Shown here: positions 38,876 to 48,384 of the stretch, piece by piece
Layout of the letters: each line of letters opens with the position of its first letter
Position numbering within the stretch: position 1 is the first letter of the stretch
Source: Vreelandella aquamarina
GTDB taxonomy: Bacteria; Pseudomonadota; Gammaproteobacteria; Pseudomonadales; Halomonadaceae
Direction of reading: 5' to 3'
DNA length: 64,000 bases
NCBI RefSeq assembly: GCF_900110265.1
Contig: NZ_FODB01000009.1
Coordinates: 1 to 64,000 of the forward strand
Notes under the pieces: model-generated
Seen by the model: only the letters and a program-made list of their open reading frames with translations
The model's database searches: none
Told to the model about the DNA's origin: nothing
Translations under genes and position numbers: made by a program

Positions 38876-40060
38876 TTAGCACGCTTGACCACAGGCTACG
38901 CCGCTCGCCCACGCCCATTGAAAGTTATAGCCACCCAGCTGCCCCGTAACATCCAGCACTTCACCAATGAAGCGCAGTTGCGGCAGATCCTTCACCTCAA
39001 AGGTTTTCGATGAGATGGCGTCGGTATTCACGCCGCCCATGGTCACTTCTGCTGTACGCCACCCTTCCGTGCCCGCCGGTTTTAGCTGCCACTGATTAAG
39101 CCGCTGGGCCCAAGCATCGAGCGCTTCGTTGCTGTATTGCGCCAGCGGGCTGGCCAAGTGAGAGTCGGGATACCACTCCAGCAGCGCTTGGGCAAAGCGT
39201 TTGGGGAAACGCTCGCCTAGCCAGGTCGACAACAGCCTTTTGGGGGTTTCCTGGCGCGCATGGCGCAACGCGTCAGCCACGTCTTCGCCCGGCAAGAGGT
39301 CGATGGAGATTGCGCTACCCGGCTCCCATACGCTGGAAATTTGTAGCATAGAAGGGCCGGATAGCCCTCGATGGGTAAACAGCATCGGCTCGACAAAGCG
39401 CTTCTCTTTGCAGCTCACTGCCGTGGGCACGCTAACGCCAGAAAGCCCCGCCGCCCGCTCTTTCCAGCTATCGCTTAGGGTAAATGGCACTAGGCCGGGG
39501 CGCGTGGGCAGCACCTCTAAGCCAAACTGGCGGGCAATATCGTACCCAAAGCCGGTCGCCCCCATGGTAGGAATGGAAAGCCCTCCGGTCGCCACGACCA
39601 CCACCCCTGCATCAATCGTGCCCAGAGACGTGGCCAACCGCATGCCCTCGCCCTGCCGCTCCAGCCGAGAAACGGATGTGCTCAGTTTAATCTCCGCCCC
39701 GGCCCACTCACACTCGGCCAAGAGTACCCGCACAATCTCTTTGGCGGAATCTGCGCAAAATAGCTGCCCTGGCGCTTTTTCCACATACTCAACGCCATGG
39801 GTTTCTACCAGCGATACAAAGTGTTCTGGGCGATAACGTTTTAATGCAGAAATGCAAAAATAAGGATTTTCAGAGTAAAAGTGTCCAGGCGCTGTATCAA
39901 GATTGGTAAAGTTACAGCGGCCTCCCCCAGACATAAGAATTTTTTTACCCGCTTTGTTCGCATGGTCGACCACCAAAACGCGTCGCCCGGCATAGCCAGC
40001 CTGTGCCGCGCACATTAAACCAGCGGCACCTGCGCCAATGACTACGACGTCGTAGACCAT
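38876..40060 (-). CDS. BaiN/HI0933/YhiN-type FAD-dependent oxidoreductase
   Basis: A 394-residue flavoprotein of the HI0933 family. It has an N-terminal FAD motif VVIGAGAAGLMCAAQAGYAGRRVLVVDH in two pieces, the signature KKILMSGGGRCNFTN, VVVATGGLSIPTMGATGFGYDIA, and a C-terminal ATP/FAD-contact stretch GEVLDVTGQLGGYNFQWAWASG. Family members include an enzyme of bile-acid metabolism, but most are of unknown function; the electron donor is not shown. GGGAG precedes the ATG. Its transcript ends at the shared hairpin at 38824-38857. Confidence 0.9.
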   Translation of the reverse strand: MVYDVVVIGAGAAGLMCAAQAGYAGRRVLVVDHANKAGKKILMSGGGRCNFTNLDTAPGHFYSENPYFCISALKRYRPEHFVSLVETHGVEYVEKAPGQLFCADSAKEIVRVLLAECEWAGAEIKLSTSVSRLERQGEGMRLATSLGTIDAGVVVVATGGLSIPTMGATGFGYDIARQFGLEVLPTRPGLVPFTLSDSWKERAAGLSGVSVPTAVSCKEKRFVEPMLFTHRGLSGPSMLQISSVWEPGSAISIDLLPGEDVADALRHARQETPKRLLSTWLGERFPKRFAQALLEWYPDSHLASPLAQYSNEALDAWAQRLNQWQLKPAGTEGWRTAEVTMGGVNTDAISSKTFEVKDLPQLRFIGEVLDVTGQLGGYNFQWAWASGVACGQAC

Positions 40061-40119
40061 AACTGAGGCTCCCAGAGTGAAAAGGCGGGCATTTTAACAG
40101 GTAAGAAGCGCCAAACTAC

Positions 40120-40144
40120 TGTACATTTTAAAAACTCATGTACA
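40120..40144. promoter_or_regulatory. Palindromic candidate operator upstream of the RND adaptor
   Basis: Perfect 7-bp inverted repeat TGTACAT-N11-ATGTACA, about 113 bases before the adaptor ATG and 60 bases before the BaiN start. Size and half-site resemble TetR-family operators such as AcrR sites (TACAT...ATGTA). No regulator gene is adjacent. Confidence 0.5.
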
Positions 40145-40256
40145 AGAAGCGCACAAGATACTGCCTATTCGCCTCAACATTCGCCCCAACAATGTTGCAG
40201 GTAATGACTTACTATCATCGCCGATTGCGGAATATTTCAATAATACTGAGACACTT

Positions 40257-41324
40257 ATGATCGCTTTTAAACGCTCCTTTTGCTGCCTCGTGCTACTCCT
40301 TGGATGGGCTTCTATTGCCAGCGCACAATCAAAGCCGCCTGTGATTGGTTATTACGTTGAGACAGAGACCTGGTCCGACCCGCTGGAAGCACTAGGCACC
40401 TTACGTGCTGATGAAAGCGTGACCTTATCGGCCACCGTAACCGACACCATTGCAGAGATTAACTTCGATGATGGCGAGCAGGTAGAGCGCGGTCGTTTAC
40501 TGGTTCGTTTGGAAGACGCCGAAGAGCAAGCTCTACTAAGAGCCGCCCAGGCCATTACCGATGAGCGGCGAAACGCTTCTGACCGCGCTTCGCAGCTGCA
40601 GCAGCGCAACTTAGCGGCTAGAGCAGACGTAGAAGACACTCAATCCCAGCTGCGCCAAGCACAAGCCGATGCCCAAGCCCTGGAAGCTAGACTGGAAAAT
40701 TACCGGATACACGCGCCGTTTAGCGGCCGCGTAGGATTTCGTGACGTCAGTGTGGGCACCCTCGTCACCCCCGGCATGGCGTTGGTGACGCTAGATAAGC
40801 TAGATGTAATGAAACTCGATTTTACCGTACCAGCGGTATTTTTGGGGCGGCTATCCGCCGGGTTAAGTCTTAGTGCCACCACAGCGGCGTACCCAGACGA
40901 GGTATTTCGCGGCGACGTTGCCAGCATTGGCACAAGGATTGACCCGGTATCCCGTAGCGTTAGCGTGCGTGCCGAGTTGGCCAATCCTGATTTAAAGCTG
41001 CGCCCTGGCATGCTGATGGAAGTCATCGTGCAGCAGCGCGTACGCGATGCGTTAGTGCTGCCTGAAGCCGCGATTCAGCCTAGCGGCAACCGCCACTTTG
41101 TGATGGTGATTCAACAGCAGGAGAATGCGCCACGCTTAGAGCGCCGAGAAGTAGCTATCGGCGAGCGCCGCAGCGGGGAAGTAGAAGTACTAGAAGGCAT
41201 TAGCGAAGGCGATTTGGTGGTGATTCATGGTCTGCAGCTAGCCCGTGAGGGTCAAGAAGTTCGCCTGCTAGGCGTTGCCGACGACAGCACGGACATTCGC
41301 TCGCTGCTGGAGGCTGACCGCTAA
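40257..41324 (+). CDS. RND multidrug efflux periplasmic adaptor
   Basis: A 355-residue membrane-fusion protein. A signal peptide (ending SIASAQS) is followed by the lipoyl domain first half (ALGTLRADESVTLSATVTDTIAEINFDDGEQVERGRLLVRL), a short alpha-hairpin (ERRNASDRASQLQQRNLAARADVEDTQSQL), and the second half (YRIHAPFSGRVGFRDVSVGTLVTPG). The beta-barrel and MP domains follow (LRPGMLMEVIVQQRV, GLQLAREGQEVRLL). It has no lipobox Cys, so it is not an AcrA-like lipoprotein. It overlaps the pump gene by 1 base; no outer-membrane partner is next to them. Confidence 0.92.
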   Translation: MIAFKRSFCCLVLLLGWASIASAQSKPPVIGYYVETETWSDPLEALGTLRADESVTLSATVTDTIAEINFDDGEQVERGRLLVRLEDAEEQALLRAAQAITDERRNASDRASQLQQRNLAARADVEDTQSQLRQAQADAQALEARLENYRIHAPFSGRVGFRDVSVGTLVTPGMALVTLDKLDVMKLDFTVPAVFLGRLSAGLSLSATTAAYPDEVFRGDVASIGTRIDPVSRSVSVRAELANPDLKLRPGMLMEVIVQQRVRDALVLPEAAIQPSGNRHFVMVIQQQENAPRLERREVAIGERRSGEVEVLEGISEGDLVVIHGLQLAREGQEVRLLGVADDSTDIRSLLEADR

Positions 41325-44300
41325 TGCGTTTATCCGATATTTCCGTTCAGCGGCCAGTGCTGGCCATGGTAATTGCCGCACTGATTATTGCTTTTGGCTT
41401 GCTGGCCCTTAACCGCTTGCCGCTGCAAGAGTACCCCACGGTTGACCCGCCTATTGTCAGTATTGATACCCGCTACCCCGGTGCCTCGGCCAGCGTGGTA
41501 GAAACACGCATTACCCAAGTATTAGAAGACCGCATTGCCGGGGTGGAGGGCATCGAGCTGATCACCTCCCAAAGCGAGGATGGCCGCTCGCGGATCGAGA
41601 TCGAGTTCGCCATCACTATGGATATCAACGCTGCGGCGAACGATATCCGCGACCGCATTTCAGGCGCACTGCGCAACCTGCCGGACGACGCCGACAATCC
41701 TGAAGTCACTAAAGCCGACAGCAGCGAAGAGATTGTTGTTTGGCTAAGCCTCTCGGGGGCAGACTACTCGATTGCTGAGCTGACCGACTACGCCAACCGC
41801 TTTCTCGTCGATAGCCTTTCAGTACAGCCGGGCGTTGCCCGAGTACGCGTGGGCGGCGGCCAGGATTACGCCATGCGTGTATGGCTGGACCGTAACGCAT
41901 TAGCAGCCCGTGGCCTCACCGTGGGCGATGTGGAGGACGCTCTACGTGCTGAAAACGTCGAGCTGCCTGCGGGTTCTATCGAATCCGATGACCGCCAGTT
42001 TATTGTCCGCTTGCCGCGCAGTTTCGCCACTGCTGAAGACTTTCAAGGCTTAGCGCTTGCCCAAAGCAATAACGGCTATCTAGTGCGCTTATCGGATGTC
42101 GCCCGGGTGGAAGTAGGCTCTGTGGAAGACCGCTCCGTTTTCCGAGCCAACGGCGTGCCTATGGTGGGGCTGGGGATGATCATGCAGTCCACCGCCAACG
42201 TGATTGAGCTTTCTGAGGCAGTGCAAGAAGAGCTTGGGCGGCTACAAGGCACCCTGCCCGAGGGGATGTCGCTCACACTGAACTATGATGCCTCGGTGTT
42301 CGTTTCCGGTGCTATTGAACAGGTAGTCATGACTCTCTTTATCGCCATGGGACTCGTAGTGGTGGTCATCTTTCTGTTCCTGGGCAATCTTCGCACTACC
42401 CTTGTGCCTGCCGTTACAGTACCTATTGCCGTGATTGGCGCATTTACAGCACTGGCAGCCATGAATTTTTCCATCAACTTGCTGACGCTGCTCGCATTGG
42501 TGCTGGCCATCGGGCTGATTGTTGATGATGCCATTGTGGTGCTCGAAAATATCAACCGACGCATGCACGACTATGGCGAGACGCCGCTAGTCGCCGCCTT
42601 TCGCGGCACGCGGCAAATCGCCTTTGCGGTGATCGCCACCACCCTAGTGTTAGTCGCCGTCTTTGTGCCACTGAGCATGCTGCAAGGCGATATTGGTCGG
42701 CTGTTCTCGGAGTTCGCCCTCACCATGGCAGCAGCAGTGGTCGTCTCTACCCTGCTCGCATTGACCCTAACGCCCATGATGGCGTCTAAAATCCTCAAAC
42801 CCGGCATGCACGATAGCCGCATTGGGCAAGGCGTGCAGTGGCTGCTGGACGGCACCAAACGCCGCTACCAGCGAGCCTTAGAAGCCGTACTAACGGCCAA
42901 ATGGCTGGTCGTGGCCCTGTTTGCCCTACTCATTGCCGGAACGGCGTGGCTCGCCACAGCGCTGCCCAATGAATACACTCCGCAAGAAGATCGCGGTAAC
43001 TTTATCGTGCTGGTCAACGGCCCGGAAGGAGCCACGTTCGACTACATGATGGACTACATGGATGAGATCGAAGCGCGGCTCACCCCCTTTGTAGAGAGCG
43101 GCGAGCTTGAGCGCGTGGTGGTTCGTGCCCCGCGTGGCTTCGGTAATATCGAAAACTTCAACAGCGGCTTTATCATCGTCAATATGGCGGACTGGGGCAG
43201 CCGTCGCAGCGCCTGGGAGATTATGGCCGATGTGCGCCAGCAGCTCAGCTCGCTCCCTGGCGTCCAAGCCTTCCCGGTGATGCGCCAGGGCTTTGGTCAG
43301 CGCACTCAGAAGCCGGTGCAGTTTGTGTTGGGCGGCGGCACTTACGAAGACCTAGCCCGCTGGCGTGACCGGCTGATTAATCATGTGCGGGAAAACAACC
43401 CACGTTTGACGGCCATCGAGAGCAACTACGACGAAACCCAGCCGCAGCTGCGGGTCGATATCGATTACGAGCGTGCCGCCTCGCTAGGTGTGACCGTGAC
43501 CGAGATTGGCCGCACGCTGGAAGTGCTGCTGGGTGGCCGTAACGTTACCCGCTATGTGGACGACGGCGAAGAGTACGATGTGATTGTGGAAGGCGACCGT
43601 AGTCGCCAAAACAGCCCGCGCGCGCTGGATAACATTCAGGTGCGCTCAGCACGCACAGGGGAGCTCATTCCGCTGGCAAGCCTGGTCACGCTGTCTGATT
43701 TTGCCGGCGCCAGCACGCTGAACCGCTTTGACCGCGTGCGCGCCATTACCATTGAAGCGAACCTCGCCGATGGCTACCCGCTGGGCGAAGCGCTGGCATA
43801 CCTGCAAGACACCGCCGATACCATTCTGCCGGAAGAAGTACAAACTAACGTGGCGGGACCATCCCGGGATTTCCAGCAGGCGAGCGGTGCGACGATGTTC
43901 CTGCTGGTGCTGGGTGCCGTGGTGGTATTCCTGGTACTGGCCGCCCAGTTCGAAAGCCTCATCCACCCGTTTGTGATTATGCTCACGGTGCCGCTAGCCA
44001 TGAGCGGAGCGCTGCTTGCACTGCTGCTCAGCGGTCAGTCGCTGAATATATATAGCCAGGTGGGCTTGGTACTGCTGATTGGTTTGGCGGCCAAAAACGG
44101 CATTCTCATTGTCGAATTCGCTAACCAGTTGCGGGATGAAGGGCAGGCATTTCGCTCAGCGCTGATTGAGGCCTCGGTGACCCGCCTACGCCCCATCTTG
44201 ATGACCGCCGTGACCACCATGGCCGGTGCTATTCCGCTGATTATCTCCAGCGGGCCAGGGGCGGAGTCGCGCTTGGTGATCGGCACGGTGATTATGGCCG

Positions 44301-44464
44301 GTGTCGGCGCCGCTACCGTCTTCACACTGTTTGTGGTGCCCGTGGCGTACGACCTGCTGGCCCGCCACTCTGGCTCGCCTGGAGCAGTGAAGCGCCAGCT
44401 CGAAGAGGAGATCGCCAACGCGCCTACGGCTCAACATACGCCGCTTGATACGCCAGAGCGATAA
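41324..44464 (+). CDS. RND multidrug efflux permease (HAE-1-like)
   Basis: A 1046-residue inner-membrane proton-drug antiporter. N-terminus MRLSDISVQRPVLAMV and porter domains are typical; the TM4 proton-relay segment reads AIGLIVDDAIVVLEN, with two Asp as in AcrB/MexB-type pumps (contrast the single-Asp CzcA-like pump at the start of the window). GPGAESRLVIGTVIMAGV and the end RHSGSPGAVKRQ are also seen. Probable substrates are drugs, bile-salt-like or hydrophobic compounds; none can be named. It works with the adaptor encoded just before and presumably a TolC-type protein elsewhere. The transcript ends at a 16-bp hairpin. Confidence 0.95.
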   Translation: MRLSDISVQRPVLAMVIAALIIAFGLLALNRLPLQEYPTVDPPIVSIDTRYPGASASVVETRITQVLEDRIAGVEGIELITSQSEDGRSRIEIEFAITMDINAAANDIRDRISGALRNLPDDADNPEVTKADSSEEIVVWLSLSGADYSIAELTDYANRFLVDSLSVQPGVARVRVGGGQDYAMRVWLDRNALAARGLTVGDVEDALRAENVELPAGSIESDDRQFIVRLPRSFATAEDFQGLALAQSNNGYLVRLSDVARVEVGSVEDRSVFRANGVPMVGLGMIMQSTANVIELSEAVQEELGRLQGTLPEGMSLTLNYDASVFVSGAIEQVVMTLFIAMGLVVVVIFLFLGNLRTTLVPAVTVPIAVIGAFTALAAMNFSINLLTLLALVLAIGLIVDDAIVVLENINRRMHDYGETPLVAAFRGTRQIAFAVIATTLVLVAVFVPLSMLQGDIGRLFSEFALTMAAAVVVSTLLALTLTPMMASKILKPGMHDSRIGQGVQWLLDGTKRRYQRALEAVLTAKWLVVALFALLIAGTAWLATALPNEYTPQEDRGNFIVLVNGPEGATFDYMMDYMDEIEARLTPFVESGELERVVVRAPRGFGNIENFNSGFIIVNMADWGSRRSAWEIMADVRQQLSSLPGVQAFPVMRQGFGQRTQKPVQFVLGGGTYEDLARWRDRLINHVRENNPRLTAIESNYDETQPQLRVDIDYERAASLGVTVTEIGRTLEVLLGGRNVTRYVDDGEEYDVIVEGDRSRQNSPRALDNIQVRSARTGELIPLASLVTLSDFAGASTLNRFDRVRAITIEANLADGYPLGEALAYLQDTADTILPEEVQTNVAGPSRDFQQASGATMFLLVLGAVVVFLVLAAQFESLIHPFVIMLTVPLAMSGALLALLLSGQSLNIYSQVGLVLLIGLAAKNGILIVEFANQLRDEGQAFRSALIEASVTRLRPILMTAVTTMAGAIPLIISSGPGAESRLVIGTVIMAGVGAATVFTLFVVPVAYDLLARHSGSPGAVKRQLEEEIANAPTAQHTPLDTPER

Positions 44465-44475
44465 CGCATCCCCAA

Positions 44476-44512
44476 AAACACTAAGGGCGCCAACGAGGCG
44501 CCCTTAGTGTTT
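44476..44512. terminator. Long hairpin terminator after the RND pump
   Basis: A perfect 16-bp stem (AAACACTAAGGGCGCC / GGCGCCCTTAGTGTTT) with loop AACGA. It lies between the convergent pump and DUF3617 genes and is likely bidirectional; the T tract on the plus strand is short. Confidence 0.85.
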
Positions 44513-44532
44513 AAACGTCACAACGGCTGTAC

Positions 44533-44961
44533 TTATTCGCAATCGCCGATACGCTCACCTTCAATCACGGTGTTCATAGTCAGCTCACCCATGGGAGACT
44601 GAGTCAGAATATCCACAGTGCCTTCAATTTGCTCGCCCATAAAGCGCATTTCGCCGTCGATGGTCGCTTCGCCACCCTCAGCGCGGCATACCATGCTGTA
44701 GGAGAGGCCGTCGGCACTCATATCCTGGTTGAGCAGTTCGCAGCCCTCTTCCTCTTCAATAAAACCAAAATCAGCACCCTCTAGCTCTTCCTGGGTAATG
44801 CACTGACGCTCGGTTTCCGTTTGATCGGGAATCTGCATATCGCCGCTGACGCTAGTCACGCTGACAAACTCCCACTCGCCGGGCGTAACATTAGGTGTTT
44901 CCGCCTGGGCAACCATCGGGAAGGCCGCTAAGGCCGCAACTGCCATGTACCGTTTCATCAT
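44533..44961 (-). CDS. DUF3617 family secreted protein
   Basis: A 142-residue exported protein with signal peptide (MMKRYMAVAALAAFPMVAQAE). It matches the DUF3617 pattern: TPGEWEFVSV, QCITQEELEG with four Cys in all (two conserved pairs likely disulfides), and a closing MNTVIEGERIGDCE. Function is unknown. The start is ATG 44961 (GAGATAAAAGCG upstream) rather than the open frame at 45045. It diverges from the zinc-ribbon gene. Confidence 0.8.
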   Translation of the reverse strand: MMKRYMAVAALAAFPMVAQAETPNVTPGEWEFVSVTSVSGDMQIPDQTETERQCITQEELEGADFGFIEEEEGCELLNQDMSADGLSYSMVCRAEGGEATIDGEMRFMGEQIEGTVDILTQSPMGELTMNTVIEGERIGDCE

Positions 44962-45099
44962 CGCTTTTATCTCGCTAGGTGGTTCGGGAAAACTCGTCAT
45001 TATCCTACCTGATTCGTTGATCAGGTGCCTGCTTGCAAACAGCACTGCTACACTAAGCTGTCAATGACATTGAGTGTAACGCTGAAAAGGGCAACAACC

Positions 45100-45309
45100 A
45101 TGCACGACGACGCACTAATTAATCATGATTTCCACTGCCCTTACTGTGATACGCCACTCACCTTTGTGATCGATACCTCTCAGGGTAGCCACGACACCTG
45201 GGAAGATTGCCATCAGTGCTGCGCGCCCATCCAGCTACAGGTCATTGTGTCACCAATGACCGGAGAGCTAGACGCCGTCATCACTGGACGTGACGACGAC
45301 GTGCTGTAG
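45100..45309 (+). CDS. CPXCG-motif cysteine-rich small protein
   Basis: A 69-residue zinc-ribbon protein with cysteines in FHCPYCDTPLTF and DCHQCCAPIQLQV. In the CPXCG family the first motif is CPYCG; here the Gly is Asp (CPYCD). The rest is the usual DTSQGSH, SPMTGELDAVITG. It probably binds one zinc ion; function unknown. The start ATG 45100 is preceded by AAAAGGG; the open frame from 45025 would add 25 unlikely residues. Confidence 0.75.
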   Translation: MHDDALINHDFHCPYCDTPLTFVIDTSQGSHDTWEDCHQCCAPIQLQVIVSPMTGELDAVITGRDDDVL

Positions 45310-45325
45310 CGTTGGATTAAAAAGC

Positions 45326-46168
45326 TTAAACCCCCTCCCCTTGCTGTATCACTGACTGGCGCTTGGCCTCGCTGCGGCGCATGAAGTACCACGCCAGAAG
45401 TGTCGCCAACGATACGGTCAGAATAATCAGCGTCGCCAGCGCGTTGATCTTCGGCGACACGCCCATCCGCACCGAGGAAAACACCACCATCGGTAGCGTA
45501 TTGGCCCCCGGCCCAGAGACAAAGCTGGTAATCACCAAGTCATCCAACGACAGCGTAAAGGCCAGCAGCCAGCCTGCAGCGAGGGCGGGTGCAATGACCG
45601 GTAGCGTGACGAAGAAGAAGGTTTTGACCGGCGGAGAGCCTAAATCCATCGCCGCCTCTTCAATAGAGCGGTCCACTTCCCGCAACCTAGCCGCCACCAC
45701 CACCGCCACGTAGGCGCTACAGAACGTAGTGTGGGCAATCCAAATAGTGGCCATGCCACGGTCGGCGGGCCAGCCGATCAGCTGCGCCATTTGCACAAAT
45801 AGCAGTAGCAGCGAAAGGCCGGTAATCACTTCCGGCATCACCAGCGGCGCGGTCACCATGCTGGAGAGCGCCGTTTTGCCGCGAAAGTGGCCGTAGCGCG
45901 TCATGACGAAGGCAGCGACCGTGCCTAGGCACACCGCCATACTGGCGGCAAAGAAAGCAATCTCCAGGCTGGTCCAAACCGCTGAGAGAATCTGCTGGTC
46001 ACGGAACAGCTCGCCGTACCACTGGGTGGAAAATCCGGCCCATACCGTCACTAAGCGGGATTCGTTGAACGAATAAACCACCAGCACGACCATGGGCAGA
46101 TAGAGAAACAGCAAACCCAACACCAGCATCACGGTGGTAAAACTTGGGCGTCGACGCGATCTCATCAT
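45326..46168 (-). CDS. potI: Putrescine ABC transporter permease PotI-type
   Basis: A 280-residue inner-membrane permease with six predicted helices. The EAA loop is EVDRSIEEAAMDLGSPPVKTFFFVTLPVIAP in two pieces. Last gene of a putrescine-uptake operon potF-potG-potH-potI; its start overlaps the potH stop by four bases. The closest E. coli homologues are PotI (putrescine) and PotC (spermidine/putrescine). Tail IQQGEGV is variable. Confidence 0.92.
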   Translation of the reverse strand: MMRSRRRPSFTTVMLVLGLLFLYLPMVVLVVYSFNESRLVTVWAGFSTQWYGELFRDQQILSAVWTSLEIAFFAASMAVCLGTVAAFVMTRYGHFRGKTALSSMVTAPLVMPEVITGLSLLLLFVQMAQLIGWPADRGMATIWIAHTTFCSAYVAVVVAARLREVDRSIEEAAMDLGSPPVKTFFFVTLPVIAPALAAGWLLAFTLSLDDLVITSFVSGPGANTLPMVVFSSVRMGVSPKINALATLIILTVSLATLLAWYFMRRSEAKRQSVIQQGEGV

Positions 46169-47076
46169 TCTTCAAGCTCCCGTGACTGGTAACGGTGAAA
46201 CCACACAATGGGGACAAGCAACAGCAGCAGCATGACCATGGCGAGCGCTGACGCGACCGGCCAGTCGCGGTTAAGGAAGAACTCTTCCCACAGCACCTTA
46301 CCAATCATCAAGGTATCCGGGCCGCCCAGTAGCTCAGGAATCACAAACTCCCCAACCGCAGGAATAAACACCAGCATTGAGCCTGCGATAATGCCCCCCA
46401 TCGAGAGCGGCAGCGTCACCTTTAAAAAGGTATTGAGCTTACGCGACCCAAGATCCGAGGCCGCTTCCAGCAGCGAGTTATCCAAACGCGTCAGGTGGGC
46501 ATACAACGGCAGTACCATAAACGGTAGGTAGGCGTAGACAATGCCCACAATTACCGAAAACTGGGTATTCATCATCCGCAGCGGTGAATCAATCACCCCC
46601 AACCCCATCAATAGGTTATTGATTAGGCCACTATTGCTAAGAATACCCATCCAGGCGTATACCCGAATCAGAAACGAGGTCCACGACGGTAGCATGACCA
46701 ACAGCAGTAGAATCAGCTGCAAGCGCCCTGGGGCACGGGCCATGGCGTAGGCCATCGGATAGCCAATCAGCAAACACACCACTGTCGCCACAAATGCGGT
46801 TTTAATCGACCCCCAGTACGCGGCGACATAGAGCGAATCCGACAACAAAAACAGATAGTTGCCTAGGTTCAAAAAGATGTTCAGCGTTTGATCGGCATAC
46901 TCTACCAGCGGCCCGTAGGGAGGAATGGCAATGGCCGATTCAGAAAGGCTGATCTTAAGCACCAGCGCAAAGGGCAGTAGGAAAAATAGCGTCAGCCACA
47001 CCAGCGGGAACGCAATCACGGCGCGTCGGCCTAAATGCAACCGCTTGATAAAGCCTGCAATGCGAGATGGCATCAT
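46165..47076 (-). CDS. potH: Putrescine ABC transporter permease PotH-type
   Basis: A 303-residue partner permease. Six predicted helices and the EAA loop LLEAASDLGSRKLNTFLKVTLPLSMGGI (about residue 210). Start is taken at ATG 47076, with GGAGATTGCCC upstream; an in-frame GTG at 47100 would place that ribosome site within the gene. A second ATG follows at once. It overlaps potI by 4 bases and lies 31 bases after potG. Confidence 0.9.
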   Translation of the reverse strand: MMPSRIAGFIKRLHLGRRAVIAFPLVWLTLFFLLPFALVLKISLSESAIAIPPYGPLVEYADQTLNIFLNLGNYLFLLSDSLYVAAYWGSIKTAFVATVVCLLIGYPMAYAMARAPGRLQLILLLLVMLPSWTSFLIRVYAWMGILSNSGLINNLLMGLGVIDSPLRMMNTQFSVIVGIVYAYLPFMVLPLYAHLTRLDNSLLEAASDLGSRKLNTFLKVTLPLSMGGIIAGSMLVFIPAVGEFVIPELLGGPDTLMIGKVLWEEFFLNRDWPVASALAMVMLLLLLVPIVWFHRYQSRELEE

Positions 47077-47107
47077 AATGGGCAATCTCCTGTCAGCCAC
47101 CTGGGCA

Positions 47108-48289
47108 TTAGCGGTTCAGCACGATAGCGCTATGATTTTCCCAATAAACGTACACGCTATCCTCCCAGGTTGGACGGTCGCCGCGCCGCTCGGTGTTGGC
47201 CATGCTCACTTTAATCATCTGCCCGGAAGCAGTGCGCACGTAGTAAAGTGAATAGCCGCCCAAGTAGGCGATATCATCCACCTTGCCCGCTTCCCAGTTG
47301 TACTCTGACGACGGCTGCTCACGGGTTAGCCAGATTTTCTCAGGGCGCAGCGCCGCCCACACCCGGCGGTCTACTGCCTGGGTGGTAATGCCGTGGTCGA
47401 TATAGATCGGCCGTGAGAGCGCAGGTGACTCAATGCGGCAGTGGTCAGCGGCGTCCTCAATGATCTCACCCTCAAACAAGTTCACTGTACCGACGAACTC
47501 GGCCACCATCCGGCTGGCAGGGCTTTCATAAATATCCACCGGCGAGCCAACCTGCTCAATCCAGCCATCCGCCATGATCGCCACACGGTCGGCCATGGTC
47601 ATGGCCTCTTCCTGGTCGTGGGTCACCATGATGCAGGTCACACCCACCTGCTCAATGATCTCGACCACTTCCAGCTGCATTTCGGTGCGCAGCTTTTTAT
47701 CCAGCGCGCCCATGGGCTCATCGAGCAGCAGCAGCTTGGGCCGTTTGGCAAGCGAGCGCGCCAAGGCGACCCGCTGGCGCTGACCGCCAGAAAGCTGGTG
47801 GGGTTTACGCTTAGCGAAGCGCTCCATATGCACCAGTTTGAGCATCTGGGCAACCCGCGCTTCAATTTCAGCTTTAGGCAGCTTGTCCTGCTTTAATCCA
47901 AAGGCAATATTCTGCGCCACGGTCATGTGCGGAAATAGCGCATAGGACTGGAACATCATATTGATGGGCCGCTTGTGTGGCGGCATCTCAGTGATGTTTT
48001 CGCCACTCAGCAAAATGCGCCCTTCGCTGGGCGCCTCAAAACCGGCAAGCATGCGCAGTAGGGTAGATTTACCCGAGCCAGACCCACCTAGCAGGGCAAA
48101 AATCTCGCCGCGCTTTACCTGCAAATTCACATCATCGACGGCAAGCGCATCATCAAACCGCTTGCTCAAGCGCTTAACCTCTAAAACGATATCCTCGGCA
48201 AATCGAGGTGCTTTCCCCTGAGAGCGCACAGGCGGGGGAATGGCAGACGAAGAGGATGAAGAATCGTTCGACAGGGGCGTAGTGACCAT
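47108..48289 (-). CDS. potG: Putrescine ABC transporter ATP-binding protein PotG-type
   Basis: A 393-residue ATPase. N-terminal Ser-rich extension ([13 protein letters not shown]). Walker A LLGGSGSGKSTLLRM, Q-loop NMMFQSYALFPH, signature LSGGQRQRVALARSL, Walker B LLLLDEPMGALDKKL, H-loop [15 protein letters not shown]. The TOBE domain is C-terminal (ALRPEKIWLTREQ). GGGAG precedes the ATG. The operon order F-G-H-I matches E. coli potFGHI, so putrescine is the probable substrate. Confidence 0.94.
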   Translation of the reverse strand: MVTTPLSNDSSSSSSAIPPPVRSQGKAPRFAEDIVLEVKRLSKRFDDALAVDDVNLQVKRGEIFALLGGSGSGKSTLLRMLAGFEAPSEGRILLSGENITEMPPHKRPINMMFQSYALFPHMTVAQNIAFGLKQDKLPKAEIEARVAQMLKLVHMERFAKRKPHQLSGGQRQRVALARSLAKRPKLLLLDEPMGALDKKLRTEMQLEVVEIIEQVGVTCIMVTHDQEEAMTMADRVAIMADGWIEQVGSPVDIYESPASRMVAEFVGTVNLFEGEIIEDAADHCRIESPALSRPIYIDHGITTQAVDRRVWAALRPEKIWLTREQPSSEYNWEAGKVDDIAYLGGYSLYYVRTASGQMIKVSMANTERRGDRPTWEDSVYVYWENHSAIVLNR

Positions 48290-48384
48290 TCGCCACTCCC
48301 ATCAAAAGGCCCGGTTAACCGGGCGATAAAAGACAAACAGCGAGCCGAGCAGCTACCCGGCTCGCCGTCAGGCGATGATTAGAA

